64,000 bases of DNA from positions 35,765,241-35,829,240 of the forward strand of contig CM031601.1 in assembly GCA_018398815.1 (NCBI GenBank), read 5' to 3'. This DNA is from Conus ventricosus (taxonomy: Eukaryota; Mollusca; Gastropoda; Neogastropoda; Conidae). Under the pieces are notes generated by a model. The model did no database searches. It was not told the DNA's origin and saw only the letters and a program-made list of their open reading frames with translations. Below, piece after piece: positions 22,978 through 35,950 of the stretch. The translations under genes and the position numbers were made by a program. The first letter of the stretch is position 1; each line of letters begins with the position of its first letter.

Positions 22978-23149
22978 ATCTCATACATTCACAGACTCTC
23001 TGTCCTCAGGCCGACACGAGGCTGAAACCTGATCACTTAATTTGCGTCTAGCGCAGACAAGCGGCCTGCGTTTGCGCACGGCCCGCTTACAAACTGCGAC
23101 CAAAAAATATAAAACACACCTCGCGGCGCGCTAACTTGCAACGTAGGCC

Positions 23150-23730
23150 TATTGCATCAGCGAATGTTTCTAGACTGTCACGTGTCACTGCTACTTCGTG
23201 GCCGCCACGTCAGCAAGACCGGTTTCGCCATTGTTTACCGGACTACTTCACAAGAAGGTTGTGTTTTGACTGTGCTTTGGTGTGACCACTGTGGTTTAGT
23301 TGTGTTTTATTTTAAAATGGCTAACTGTTTACTAAAAAAAACTTTTGCATTCGAGGCCATAAGTTTTTTAACTGCATGTTAAGTTTTTGTCGAAAGAATT
23401 AGGTGAAGCAAAATTTTTGGGAAATGAACCTATCTTAAAGGTTTGTTGGTCGGAAAATGAAAGAAAATTGCTGAAAGATGTAGCCATTTTTAAATAGTGT
23501 TTGACTTTGAGAGATGGTTCCTTATTATAAATGGGCGCATTGTTGAAAGTTGGCCGAAGCAAAAAAAATCCATCCGCGTTGATTTTTGGGCCCCCGGCTT
23601 TGAAACAGTAAGTTATTTTTTAAAAAACAAAACGCTACAAACATGGCGTTCATTTCTTAAGGTGGAGGTGAACATTCTGATTGTAGTGGGAAACTCTTCC
23701 CCCTTTTCGTGTTTTTTTTAAAACTATCCA
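23150..23730 (+). CDS. Unidentified broken ORF, first gene-like stretch of the Polinton
   Basis: After a GC-rich block an ATG at 23,317 opens MANCLLKKTFAFEAISF, and coding-like sequence continues in other frames: AKFLGNEPILKVCWSENERK (about 23,410-23,470) and FDFERWFLIINGRIVESWP (23,502-23,560). Frames change at A/T homopolymers. I do not recognise the protein. The start of the error-rich zone falls within it at about 23,560. Confidence 0.4.
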
Positions 23731-24379
23731 AAATTTCAAAGCTGGAATTGGTAAAAGAAGTGTGAAAACGCCAAAAGTATCAAAAACTTTGCAACGGATA
23801 GCGTTTTTGAATGTTTGGCAAACAAATAGTGGGGGCTAGGCAGCCCTTAGTACATTGCCATTGGGGGGTAGTGTTACCCCGATATCCCCAATTTTAAATG
23901 CTCTAAATACAAGACGGGAAAACCTCTGGCGTTTAGAGCCCCCCCATAAACTCGGATACAGCAATTATGCTTTTTAACTCTCCCCAAAGTATTGCGTCTG
24001 GTTGAGAAAAAAAAAAGCACGCAGCAAAACTGGGCCCAAGTGATCTATTGATCGTGGCCCCCAAAGGGCCCCCCGGGGTTGCCCCAATGGTCAGACGGAG
24101 CACCTGAAAGCTCGGCGGAAACTAGCCAAGTGATCATATTGATCGCTTGCCCTGCAAAGCTCAGGGCCAAACTGGCCAAAGCCCCATGTGACCCCTTGGG
24201 CCCTAGTTATTGAGGTTGCGGCGGGAACAAACCTTTTTTGTCAAAAAACAAGAAGGGGCCCCTGTAGTTTTATTTTTTTTGTTTGTTGGTGTTTGTGTGT
24301 TTTGTCCTACCCCCGCAGACACCCCCCACCCCAGCTGCCACCCCCCCCCCACCCTACCCACCCCACCCCATGCATGCCC

Positions 24380-26400
24380 ACATTAAGCACTTTAATTCTT
24401 ACTTAAGTTCCCAATTTTTTAAATTTAAAGTTCTTAATTAAAAGTTTAATTTAAAAGTTCTTAATTAAGTTCTTAATTAAGTTTAATAGTTTTTAAATTA
24501 AGTTATCAAGATTGTAATTAAAGTCACCCTTTTAAGTAAAACCAAGTTCTTTCAAGTTATTTAAAATTATTAAAAAATACAATCTATGTTTTTATTTAAA
24601 TAGTAGATCCCAAATATAGTACCACCGCCCCCCAAAAACGCGTCATCGTGAGGATGTTTTTGCTTAACCCCCTTGGCGCGGATTGGTGCATAGATCTTAA
24701 TGAAGTTTTACCCTAAGCAACCGCATTGGTAAAATTCTGGTTATGGAAATGTTTTTTTTAGACTCCAGGTCTTTTTATTGATTTCATCTTTTTTAAACAA
24801 ATAATAATCCCCCATGATCTATTTTTATAAAAAAAATTTTTAATTTAAGTTCTTGAAATATTATTGCTTTTTAAAAAGGATCAAAATAATTTTTTGTTTT
24901 TGGGGGTGCTGGCGGGTTGTTTTTCTGATTAGGGTTTCCCGATTTTTTTTGGCTGTTTTTGTTTTTTGTTGGTTGTTTTTTAAATTTTATAAGTAATAAT
25001 GCCCAGCAGCACCCATGGGCCAAAAAGGGAAACATTTTTTAAGTTAAATTTTCCATGAAGTTGGTCCCCTTAAAAATCTTGCTCTTGTTTGGGTGCAGGG
25101 ATCAGCTTTTTGGCGTTGGCGGGTTTTGTTTTATTTGAGTTTATTTTGTGTTGAACTGTAATTTTTTTTTGTTTGTTCCACTTGTAATTTTTTTTCTGCT
25201 GCAATCGTCCAGGATGGGTGTTTTTTGGGCACTTTCTCGACTTTATTTAAAGTTTTCTGTTCAGTGTTTCGTTCGCTGATTTTTGCCGTTCATTTTGAAA
25301 GGGAATAAATCTATTGATTAAAGTAATTAAACCCATGATTAAGGCGATAACAATTTTCCAAAATTTTAATAAAATCAAGCTTAAGGACTCTAATGACTTT
25401 GTTAAAACTGGATTTTTCGTAAAAAAACCGTAAGACTTGTTTAGAATCAATGGGGGCAAAATTCTGGGAAATTTAGTGTACAAAATAGAACCCCTTGCCC
25501 CCCACTTTTTACCTTCTGACCCCGTCGCTTTATACCTGTTATGATATTTTAATGTCTTGTGGGAATCTGTTTAATCTGTTTTATGCTGAATTCAGTTCGG
25601 GAAAAGTTTTGTTTTCCCCCATGTGCCCAAAAAAAACAACTTTCCCTTTTTGGGGGTAATGCTTGTCATCAACTTTTCTTTTTTAAGTTAAGCCTGTTGG
25701 CCGCTCTGTAGTGAAGTGATCTCGCTGTTATGTTTTTATTAATTATAAAAAATTTTTTTTTTAAAAATGAGCACCGAAAAAAAAAAAATGTACAACCCTT
25801 TTATACCTTCTGCTGTTATTGGGGGCTAAGGTAGGATACACGATGTTGGTAAAAGCCTGTTAAAAAAAAAACCAGCAGATCTTGGCAAACAGATTTGAGG
25901 ATTTAGCAAACTGATTGCTGTTATTTCAGCTTCTTTTCACGAAAGTTTTCTGTTTGCAAGGAATAATTCCCGAGTATAAATGTAAAAAATACATTTTTAA
26001 AAAATGGTTCACTCGTAAGATGTAGGCGGCGCTGTGGGAATCGTTGTTTAGCGGAAGTAATTTTGCATTTGTAATTACGGGACGACGCGAGAGAAAAAAA
26101 CTAACAAAAAAATGTGGAGCAACTGCGCTGCACAAGAGCCATGAAAAAATAGAATTGACAGTTAATTTTTTCCCACACACTGAAAAAACGGGACAGGCTT
26201 TAAAATTTAAAAGATGTTGATCAAGCGATAAAAGAATATTTTTCTTGTAAAAGGCAAGCCAAACGACATGCCCCCCCCAAAATTCGCCCTTTTTTCAACC
26301 ATAAAAAAAACAAAAAAAGCAAGAACGCGTTTTTTGTCGTTTTTTGGGATGGCCCTTGTGTATTTTGTTGGCATAATATCAGCTGAAAAAAAAAATGAAC
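24380..26400. other. AT-rich Polinton interior with no recognised gene
   Basis: 24,380-24,600 is made of ttaattaag/tttaaa variants. 25,483-25,247 (minus) holds a 78-codon hydrophobic open frame (LILLKFWKIVIALIMGLITL). I recognise nothing here. Viral-type structural genes could be hidden by frameshifts. Confidence 0.4.
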
Positions 26401-26409
26401 AAAAAAAAT

Positions 26410-27300
26410 TTTCACCAAAAGGATATTGGAGGGAATCACGAAATTAAAAAGCTAAAGGGAAAAAGGTGGGGTCAGTGAAAAAAACGCAAAAGAATGGTTA
26501 TCAAACAAACGATTTTGGAAAATTTATTTCCCGCGCCCAGACAAATAAGGACCACACTTTGTCCTCACTCCCAAAAGACACCCCTCAAAAGGACCTTTAT
26601 ATTTCCTCTGATAGATTGACGAAAAAAATTTAAAATCGCACTTCAGTCATTGCATAGCTTCAGATCAAAGATGCGGAACCCTTAAAAAAAAAGAGTGCCT
26701 TGCTGTTGCTGTCGCTATAAACTAATTTCAAAGAGGTCCCTAAATTTTTTTTCGATGATTCAAGCGATGAGGAAAAGAATTTAAAAAGGGAAAAGGGAAA
26801 CAATTTTGTTTTAACATAGAGTTACCATTAAAAGAGGGGATTCCGGGAGTTCACAGATCACGGCTTTGGTTGAAAACTTTAACAAAAAGTTGCTGAAAGA
26901 TTTTTTTTACCAGTAACAGGAGCGCTTGCAATTCTCGCAACACAAAGGGTTGAAGGTGCCCTAGTTTTGCGGCAATGAATAAGAAGAATTTAAAAGGGGT
27001 AAAAACCAGTACAACAATCAAAAGAAAAAACAATAAATGTTGCGAGACTCCCGTACACCCCGCAAAATTTACATTTGGTTTGAAAGTAAGGTACCTTTAT
27101 TTACCGGGGGGGGGCAGAAGGGGATACTCGCATCAGGGCAACCCATCCAGTTTGGGTGTTATCCTATGAAATAAAAAGAATTTTAAAAGAATCCGCCCGT
27201 GTTTATTACGAGGGAAATGACCAACAAAACAAACCAGCTCCTCAAAGATTTTTGTGAAAGAAGAATGCAGCTTGAAAAAGTTTTTTTTTGAAGCATCGTG
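26410..27300 (+). pseudogene. Polinton integrase (retroviral-type DDE, rve family), frameshifted
   Basis: Frame-hopping on the plus strand gives, in order: KGYWRG at about 26,416; KEWLSNKRFWKIYFPRP at 26,488-26,538; QKDL at 26,586-26,597, where the first catalytic Asp of this family falls; DAEPL at 26,670-26,684; VTIKRG at 26,821-26,838; LVENFN at 26,867-26,884, whose Glu fits the third catalytic residue; KVRYLYLPG at 27,083-27,109; RATHPVWVLSYEI at 27,135-27,173; and VYYEGN at 27,198-27,217. Order and spacing match Polinton integrases, including the C-terminal strand region. The second catalytic Asp is not clear. Indels at homopolymers break the frame many times. It would have inserted the element's DNA into the genome. 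Confidence 0.8.
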
Positions 27301-29400
27301 GTTTTTAGTTCTGAGATCAGTGTTCTTCTTTATGTATTTTTTTCAGAACTGTTCTTGACAAAAAGCAATTATAATGAACAGCTGTCAACTTAAAACCCGG
27401 GTTTTTAAATAAATTTAGAAGTCTGAAAGACAGACAAAATTTTTTTTTGCCTGAAGTTTACCAAGTTTAGGCGGCTCTGTTTTTGCCATCTTTAACTTTT
27501 GCGCAATGGATTCATTTGTGGGTCATGGTTTCCTGGGGTTTCAAGTCAACTTCTAGAATTATCCCCGGCTGATCAGGGCAAAAAACCTGCTCAACCACTT
27601 TAATGCTTTTTGAAATTTTTTTGTCCCGTGACTTTTAAAGTTACGAAAAGGGGAATGATTGCGCCTTCCCCACCATAGGGATTTTTCGTCAAAATACATG
27701 AATAGTTAGACCTTTTCTCGGATCATAGTCACCAAGTTTTTTGTTGTTTGTTTTACAGTAAGGGGCGGCCATACAATTCCCCCACCAAACCTTTTTTCAA
27801 TCATCTGAATCTTTGGGTAAATCAGACAAAAAAAATTTTTACTCCAGTAAATTTTAAGAAAGCGTCCCAACTCCCCCAGGCGCAGAAATGTAATGCCAGG
27901 ATCAAACTGAAATGTTTCATGCAGGTCTTTCTTATTTTCAAAGACTCCCCAACAAAATACATCTCCATCAAGTATCATCATGAAGTCTCCCACGTTTTAC
28001 ACTCTAACTTCTGCCACCACTTGAGCATGCTGGTAATGGGATCACTGATTCCTTTCCTCAAAGACTAAAAAAACGCGCCTTTAGTAAATGTATCTTCAAA
28101 AACCCTTTTCCCCAAACTTTTTCATGCCATAAGGGTAAACACCCTTTCTAACGAGAGTTGGGTAAAAATATTCTTCCGTTTTTGGGCGGGACTTTAAGGA
28201 CATAGCTATACTCTAAGATCCATCATGTGCTGCATGAGTCATAAAAAAACAGTTTTTTAAAAATGAAACACTGTACTTTTCGATACGTCAATGCATGACC
28301 CCAAAGGCAGCCCCTGTTTTTCTATAAATGAGATCTAACCCGCAAGTTATGAAAGAATACGGGCAGCTTCCATTCTTTGGTTAAAAATTTTTAGTTGAAA
28401 TTGCATTTTTGTTGCGCTCCTCTGAACTTTCCACAATTGATCAGGTCTTTTATTTGGTTGGGCTTCTTCCTGAGTTTCAAAACCACAAATCCAACAATGT
28501 GGGGCTGATCTACTGTTTGTTGGTCTTCAGCTCATTAGATTTCAGATAAATTCAGATTATTAGAACATCTTTACGCACTTGCTGCATCTTTTTAAGAATA
28601 CCTGCAGCATTAGCCCTCTATATAATTCTGGTGCTGAATGAGCGCCACCACCTGACAAAAAGAAAGCAAATGAACAAATCTATTTTACTCTTTAAAGGGA
28701 CTGTTTTTCGAATTTTTTGTGGAGCGGCCCTTCAAAGAACAAAAAGCGATCGAAGTCTGCGTAAAACAACATAGGAGAATTTGCATTTTTTTTCCATTCT
28801 TAAAACAAACTTTACTCCCTTCTGGGGGCAAAATTTTTTTCGTATTACATCACTGACCAATACAGGGGTTCTTATGTTCGCTCCGGCTTGAACAAGGCTT
28901 CTTTTTAAAACTTTTCTACAGAATTCTTGTTTTATCCCAATTTTTGAAGGAGCCAAATAATCACTCATTGTGCGACAATTTTAATGCGTAGCCCCGCGGC
29001 AAAAGCATCATAGTAAGTCACAGATTTTTGTCTGGTTCCCCAAATCTTTTGGACTGTTTTTTGGACACTCAGGGGTTGTAGATTTTTTTCCCCCTCACCC
29101 CTTTTGTAGACTTTAACAGTTTTTGGGTTTGTTTTGTTTTTTCAAACTGATCAAGGGAACCCCGGCTAACAGGAAAGGATATTCCACGAAGTTAAGATCA
29201 AAAAGAATCCCAAAGTTAGATACTCTCTCGGGCTTTTGGGGACAATGCCCCTTGGGGAAACCCCACAAAAACTTTGTTGTCTGTATTTTTTATGTTTAAA
29301 CTGCTTTTTTGAAACCAACTCTCGAGTATAATGTAAACCTGCCTAAAATTTGGCGCATATTTACCTTTTTAAAATCTGATCTCTAGACTTCACCCTGACC
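27245..29400 (-). pseudogene. Polinton protein-primed family B DNA polymerase, frameshifted and missing its C-terminus
   Basis: On the minus strand: NTDNK near 29,280 and GISFPV at 29,185-29,168 (N-terminal block); FYADFD at 28,766-28,749 (Exo I); FRGA near 28,435; FFHNLR near 28,357-28,340 (Exo II region); RKGVYPYG near 28,147-28,125; FENKKDLHETFQFDP near 27,945-27,900; SWDAFLKFTG near 27,870-27,840; YFDEKSL at about 27,700-27,680 (palm motif A region); GIILEVDL near 27,566-27,543; and KKNFFKL at about 27,290-27,268. This order is that of Polinton polymerases. The downstream KxY/DTDS part is absent because the integrase occupies the opposite strand there. Frames shift throughout. It would have replicated the element's DNA. 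Confidence 0.8.
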
Positions 29401-32400
29401 AACCAGACCCCCATTTTGGCCTTTCGGCGGCCACACAAACTGTGTAAGCATTTGGTCTCCCAAAACCGGTGTTAAGTCTTATAAAAAATAGTCTTTGTTT
29501 TGTCAGACCCAGATTTCTAGTTTTCTTCTTTATTGTTCATATCATTAAAACAGCTAACTTTACTTAACGGGCTCATTTTTATTTTTACCCGGGAAATTTG
29601 AGAAATACATGGAAACATTTGCCCGCCCTTTGCTGGATAAATACTTTCTAAATCAATATCATTCATGCTCTTGATAAATTTTCTTGCTTTGCTTCAAACA
29701 ATCTCCGGCCCTTTTCAAATTTTTTACCCACGATTTTTTTTCTAACTAAAAATTTTTATTTAAATCAAAAAAAAATTAATCAATATCGAGGTCTTTTTGT
29801 TTTTAGACTCATAAACTAAAGTATAAACACCCTTGGCTTTTTTAATGTGAGCTTTTAAACAATTTAATGTTTTGTTATTTTTTTTAACTTTCCTTTTTTA
29901 CTGCTGGGGGTCTCTTTTGAGAAAAATTTGTCCCCCCCCTTTTCTTGAAGACAAACTTTTGTCTTTTGTAGTCACAAAATGGGCTTGTAAACATAAATTT
30001 TTCATCCGGATGTTGAGTCAACATCTTTTTTTTAAAATCAGTTTAAAGGGAACAAATTTTTAGCTGTTATTATTTAACCCAGGGCTTTTGTTTTTTGGAG
30101 TTTATTTTTTAATTTTTTGCTACACACCACAGCTAATGAACACGGGCCAAGACAAAAACAAACCCCCTAGAGGAAAAGCTGCGGGCTCCCCATCCCGTCT
30201 AAGAGGCCCAAAAACCCTCGTTCCTGCGAGCACCTTATATCGATCCCCCCAGTATTAACATATGTAAAAATTTAAAAGGGCAGCAAATACCTCTTGGTTT
30301 TGCGTATTTTAAAAGTCCTCTCTTTTTTTTGTAGCATTTGTGTAATGTTGGTTAACTGAAATTTTTTATGTCGGGTTTCACTATCCTTTTTTGGCGACTC
30401 GGGCACATTTGGATAAACCTGAGTAGGCATGTTTTTTTTTAAAAATAAAAAAAAAATTTTTAGTATTCAAATTTGGGTCAATTTTTTCTTTGCAATTTTC
30501 ACTGTGTATCAATTAATAAAAAAAATTTAAACATTAATTTTTAATGGGCTTCTTTTTTTTCCAATTTAATGTTTACTCTTTAAAAAACCGTTCCCCCCAC
30601 TTCCATGCAACTGATTATCCTCTTTTGACCTTAGGTCAATCCTAAACCTATTTTGATGTTAAATAATCGTCAACCCAACACGGAAAGGGTGTAGATCTTT
30701 AAGCAAGTCTGCTGTTGGCTTTACCCCCCCACCCCCAAACAATTTTCTTATTTTCAAATTGTAAGGTCTAAGTCCGCTACATAGTTTGGGTTGGGACTGC
30801 CGTCAATTGTACTTGCACTTTCGTTATTTTTGGATTAAAAAACTTTTCACTTGCTCTTGCGAAGTTCTTCACTTCACACAGCAATAAAATCCCTTTTTAA
30901 AGCGTTTTTGCTGTGACACTAAGTTTAAAAATTCTATATAGCGCTGCCCTGCTTTTAGGATATGTTGAATGAGACCATTTTTTTCGAATTATAACAATTG
31001 TACTCAATTGTTCCCAAATAAGCCTTGCTAAATAGAGTTGCTAACAACAAAAAACTCTAACGAGATTCGAAATGCTTATTTTTGCTCGCGTCTTTTGATC
31101 TGATAACACTTTTTGTATTCTTAAAAGTTAGTTCGTAGACAACGTTTTTTTAATGCTCCTTGAAAGTATGGCCATGCGTTTTTACAACCAAAATCTAGGG
31201 AGGGAAAAGCGATTTCCAAAAACGCAAAACTTACAGCTAAACCCTTTTTTCTCCCTTTTTAACCTAGAAAGTTCGGGCCTATTCAATTTTTAGCCTTCTC
31301 ATTGCCTTTCCTTGAAACCAAGATCTTCCCTTTTCATTCGCGGTTAGCCATAGATCAAATAGGTTAAAAATATGTCTGCATTGTGTAAAAAAAATACTTT
31401 TTTCCCCTAAATTTTATAGAAATTTTCTAACGATTGCCCCCCCGATTCTGGAAAACTTCGGTTGGGTCTTGTTGAAGCAAGTTCTTTTTTGAAAGTAAGC
31501 CGTGCAGAGCCGGGCACAATAAATCATTCGCTCCATCGGAAAATTTTAACATAAAATTTATCTGCTCAATAGTAGAGGGATTTTTGGGAACATAATATCC
31601 TTTTTTTCCCTTCACGCCATGGGTTTTTTCAGCTTCTTTTTGGGGTCAAAATCGACCATATACTTGTGACTTTTTTATAAAACAAAAAAAAAGTTAATTA
31701 TTTTAAAACAGGGGGGGGTTTGGGGTGAAGAAAGTAAATTTTAAGTATTTTGGAACCCACAGGGATAAATGACTCCTTTGACACGCATCGCTAAATCCTC
31801 AATGGGGGCAGAAATAACGAACCAAAGGTCAGATCATTTTACCAAATTTGGGCCTAGAACCCCCCAATTTATAGCCCCGATATTTTTAAACAAATGATAG
31901 ACCATTTGTTTTTTAAAAGAAAAAAAACGAGGAAAACTGTTCCGTTTACACATGAACAAACCCATCAAAGTTTGTATTTTAATACACTTAACCAAAATTT
32001 AAGGCAAAAGATCTAAATCGCCTTGGCATCCCTAAACCAAAACCAAATTTAAAGGGGAAAGCACTGAACCACCAAATTAAAAGGGGAAGCATTGCTAAAC
32101 CCCTTTAAAACAAGCAAAAAGAACTCCCAACATTCCCCAAAAAATAGAAAATTCAAGATTTTAAATTTCCAAAAGAGACAAAGTATAAATTAGTAAAAAG
32201 CAGAAACCAGTTTTTCAGAAGAAAAAGCATTAAAAACAATAATGATCCCCCCCAAAACCCCCGCAAAATTAGAGGCCCTTGATCGAATGTAAAAAAAAAA
32301 GAGGGAATTAACAGACAATTTTGCAAGCCCGATGAAACAGATAACATATAAAAAAGAAAAAAAAAACTCGCTGAGCTGACGCGCCAACTTAGGGCGCGAT

Positions 32401-35400
32401 GATAAAAAAAGAAAAGAACAAAGACTAAAAAAATTTTAAAAAGAAAACACAAGACAAACGGGGCTGCTAACGAGACCCAAATTTCAAAACCCTGATCAAA
32501 TAAGAGAAACTATCCAAAAATTTTTTAGAAACACCAAAAGCTACAGAACGAATAAAAAAACTTTTAGCGAAAAAGGTTCACATTGCAGCGTTATAACGGC
32601 CTTAGGATTTGAATAATCGTTGGGATGCTATTACAGCTGGGGAGGGGAAAGTTTTGTGCCTCCTCACCACGCCTGATAAATCATGGGGAAAAAAAAACTT
32701 GATCATCTTTCGAGTTTTTTAAAAAATTTGCTGGAAAGCTATAGACCTTTTTCCATATATTTGGGGTGTTTTAGCTGCTTTTTTCTCTCAAGCAAAGTAT
32801 TGGCTTTTATGGGTGAGCACTTATGGGGATTTGTTCTCTTAATAGTTGGTTCATTTAGTAAGATAAAACCAAGTAAACCAGGCCTTAAAACCCAAAAACA
32901 AATCTGTCTTTTCATACATGGGCCGCGAACAAAGTCCACTCTTCAACATCTTTGGGGTTTTAACCTCGGGATTGGATGACTTTTCTGGGGGGTTTTTTTT
33001 TTTGTTTGCAATATACGGGGTCAAATTTTTATCGTTTTTCCCCCCCTTCGTTCATTTCCTGCACAAGATTTCTTGTATTTTTTATTTTTTCCTACATGGG
33101 TCGAGTCAGAAGGGGCAGTATAAACCAGTGCCAACGCAAAGTCACTTTCATCTTCTATTGTAAAACTTTTGGTACCTTTTAATACTTTAAGGGAAAACAA
33201 CTGTAAATAATGGCGTCCTCTAATTAGTAAGTATTGTTTTTGTCGTCAAAGCCCTAAAGGGAAAGTTATGTTCGCCATTGTCGTGCTTTCGAACCTAGCA
33301 AACCCAAACGTAAGTAGAAAGACGTTTTTTTCTTTTTTTTCCCCTTTAGTTAAACCCTAGATATTCTAAGATAAATGTTGTCCTGCTGTTTTTGCCTTGC
33401 TCTATGGACCCAGTGAACATTTTCCGAAAAAAAATGTTAAGGAGATTCCAGTCAACTTATACTTTCTGTGCACCCCCAAAAATAAGGGGTCCCAACCATG
33501 ATTAAGATCCCAAATTTTTTCTAAAGTCTGTCTAAAATTAAAATTGAATTCGTTACAATCCTTTTTAAAAGCCTTCATTCTATTCTGTTGCTAAATGGGT
33601 TAAACGTTTTTTTCATTTGGTAATGGCGCTCGCATTCAGTCAAAATACGCTGAAGGTGTAATAGAAAGAAATCTTTCACGACCCCCCCCAAAGGATCAGA
33701 TTTTAAGTGATCACATACGACACCCACACCCAGTTAGCACAAAACACAGCAAAGAAACTGGGTTCTGATAAAACCATCATGGGTGAACCACACTTTCGCG
33801 ATGTGTCTTTTTTTAAAAGGGGGTTAAGATACTGTTTAATGGCTACTCACCTTTACTTTTAGAGGTGTCAACTGATCACAGAAAATTTAAGGGTGTCGGG
33901 GTTTCTATATTTTTAAATTTTATGCGGCCCAACAAAAATTTTTTCTCTTTAGTAATTAAACCCCGCTCATTTTTTATTTTTTTTAAAAAAATGTTGAACA
34001 TAAAACCCAAACTCCTTTTTTTTTAAACTGCTATTGAAACGATTGCGGAATCAAAAAAATCGCACTTTTATGAAATTTTTTTTCAAAGTCTAGGGTTTAA
34101 TAAACGAAACCAAGAACAATAAAAGGTTTTAAAATTTAGGGGGTCAACGCTAACCAGTTAACAAAAACCTATGGTTATTACGGGTTTTTTCTCACAAAAA
34201 AGCAATGAGTAAATTCCCCATTACTCCAAACAACAATGCAAATCTAAAAACAATATAACATTCAAACCTGAAAAAGCAATTTTTATAAAAAGGACTAAAA
34301 TGTTGGCTTTGAAGTGACCCAGGTCATAAAAAAATTTGTTTTTTGGGCCAGAAAAACTACTTTTGGGAAAAGATCTGGATTAATTTTCTCTAAAGTTATT
34401 TTGATGGCTGAGCACTGAGAAAACTTTATGGAAAAGGGGTTCAAATTTTTTTAAAAAGTTTTCCCCGGGAAACGCAAAAGCATTATAAATTTAAAAAATT
34501 CCCCAATTTTCGTTTTAAAAATTCTTTTTTGGGGAAGTTTGAATCATTTCTATAAAAATCCAAAAAAACAGGGAAATCGTAAAAAATTATAACCTAAACA
34601 GTTTTAAATAAAATAAATAAACTTCTAAAAAAGCCGGGGCGAAAATTGGGGTTTACTACCTGTGATTTATAACTTTAAAAAAAGCCTTTCAGACGTTACA
34701 GCCCTTTTTGAACAATTTTGATAGGCGCTTTTAAAGGGGTTTTTAAAGTAACTAAAGATGGGATTTTAAACCAAAAAGGTTTGCGACAACAAAATTTTTC
34801 CCAAACTAGAGCAACACCAATGTAAAGCAAATAAGCTGGCCATAGAATAAAAATATTTTGAAAACCTGACAGCAAATGGGACTTTAAACCATATTTTTAA
34901 AAGGGGAAAAAAATTTGAATTCGTAAGCCCCTTTACATTTTTTTTGCCTCAAAAAAATTTCAGAAAAGCTTTCAACTCTGGCCCTTTAATGTAAGTCTAG
35001 CCGGGCGACAATATCGGGAAAAGTTGAAATAAAAGCCCATGGGGAAAAAAAAGATACCCCACAAAGAAACGTTTTTAAAAAAAGCTTCTACAAAATTACA
35101 GTTTTTTTCCAAGCAAAAATTAGAGACACGTTCACAATAATATTTGAAATTCTGTCTTTAAAGGTAAAGGGGTGGGGTTGTGGGCCAGTGACCTTTAAAA
35201 GGAATAATATTACTGGAAAACTTAGACGTTAAACACTTTAAAATTTTCCATCATCGTTCTTCACAAGGGGAGGATGTTAAAGGGCATAAAAACAACAACA
35301 AAATCGATTTTACTTAAATAGAAACAATCTACAGAAAGAAAGGATTTAAAGTTACACATTTAGGCCTCATAGGGTTTTTTTATCTGAACGGTTCTAACAA
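29400..35400. other. Polinton interior, genes not recognised
   Basis: Two stretches look coding but are unidentified. On the minus strand 31,615-31,427 reads GYYVPKNPSTIEQINFMLKF and DGANDLLCPALHGLL. On the plus strand 32,250-32,450 reads PPKTPAKLEALDRM and then a lysine/arginine-rich helix. Polintons normally carry major and minor capsid proteins, a cysteine protease and an ATPase. This is where the first three could be, but I cannot show it. Confidence 0.4.
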
Positions 35401-35419
35401 GATAGATAAACATAAAAAT

Positions 35420-35930
35420 GAATTAGTTAAATTCATTAAAACATGGAGCGTTAAACTTTATGACAAAAAAACCCCCCTTTTTTCATTAATTTGGGGACAA
35501 ACGGTTGTGGAAAAACAAATTTTCCTCAACCGTTACAAACATTTATCGTTATAATTTTGTCATATTTAAATTTTCTGCCCAAATTAAATGGAAAAACAAC
35601 AAAAAAAAATTAATGGACTATGAAAAAAAATTTTTTTAGTTTAATCCTAGCAATAAACGAGTGAGTGTCTAGAACGCTTTTTATATTGTTTGAAGGAAGC
35701 AGACACATTTATTATAATGACTGTTCACGAAAGAACAATTAAAAAAAAGAAACACTTTGTCAAAACAGCTTTCAGTGGAAACAGCGGATAAGTGTGTGGA
35801 TTTTAGCCAAAAAAATAAAATCATTTAAAAGACTTTAGAGAACATTAAAGACTGTATTTTATTTCCATAAAGACAAGATGCATTGAGAATGTTTGCGTGA
35901 AAATGATGTTTTTGAGAATGATCAAAAAAC
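35420..35930 (+). pseudogene. P-loop NTPase-like stretch (candidate packaging ATPase)
   Basis: The plus strand reads GTNGCGKT at 35,494-35,517, a complete Walker A motif preceded by hydrophobic strand-like residues. LVKFIKTWSVKLYDKK lies upstream (35,425-35,470). A Walker B is not clear. Polintons encode an FtsK/HerA-type packaging ATPase, so the location is reasonable, but the motif is short and the sequence unreliable. Confidence 0.4.
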
Positions 35931-35950
35931 AAGGGTTAACAAAAATAAAA

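Noticed and set aside
27748..28068. 106-codon plus-strand open frame
   Set aside because: It is antisense to well-ordered polymerase B motifs on the minus strand.
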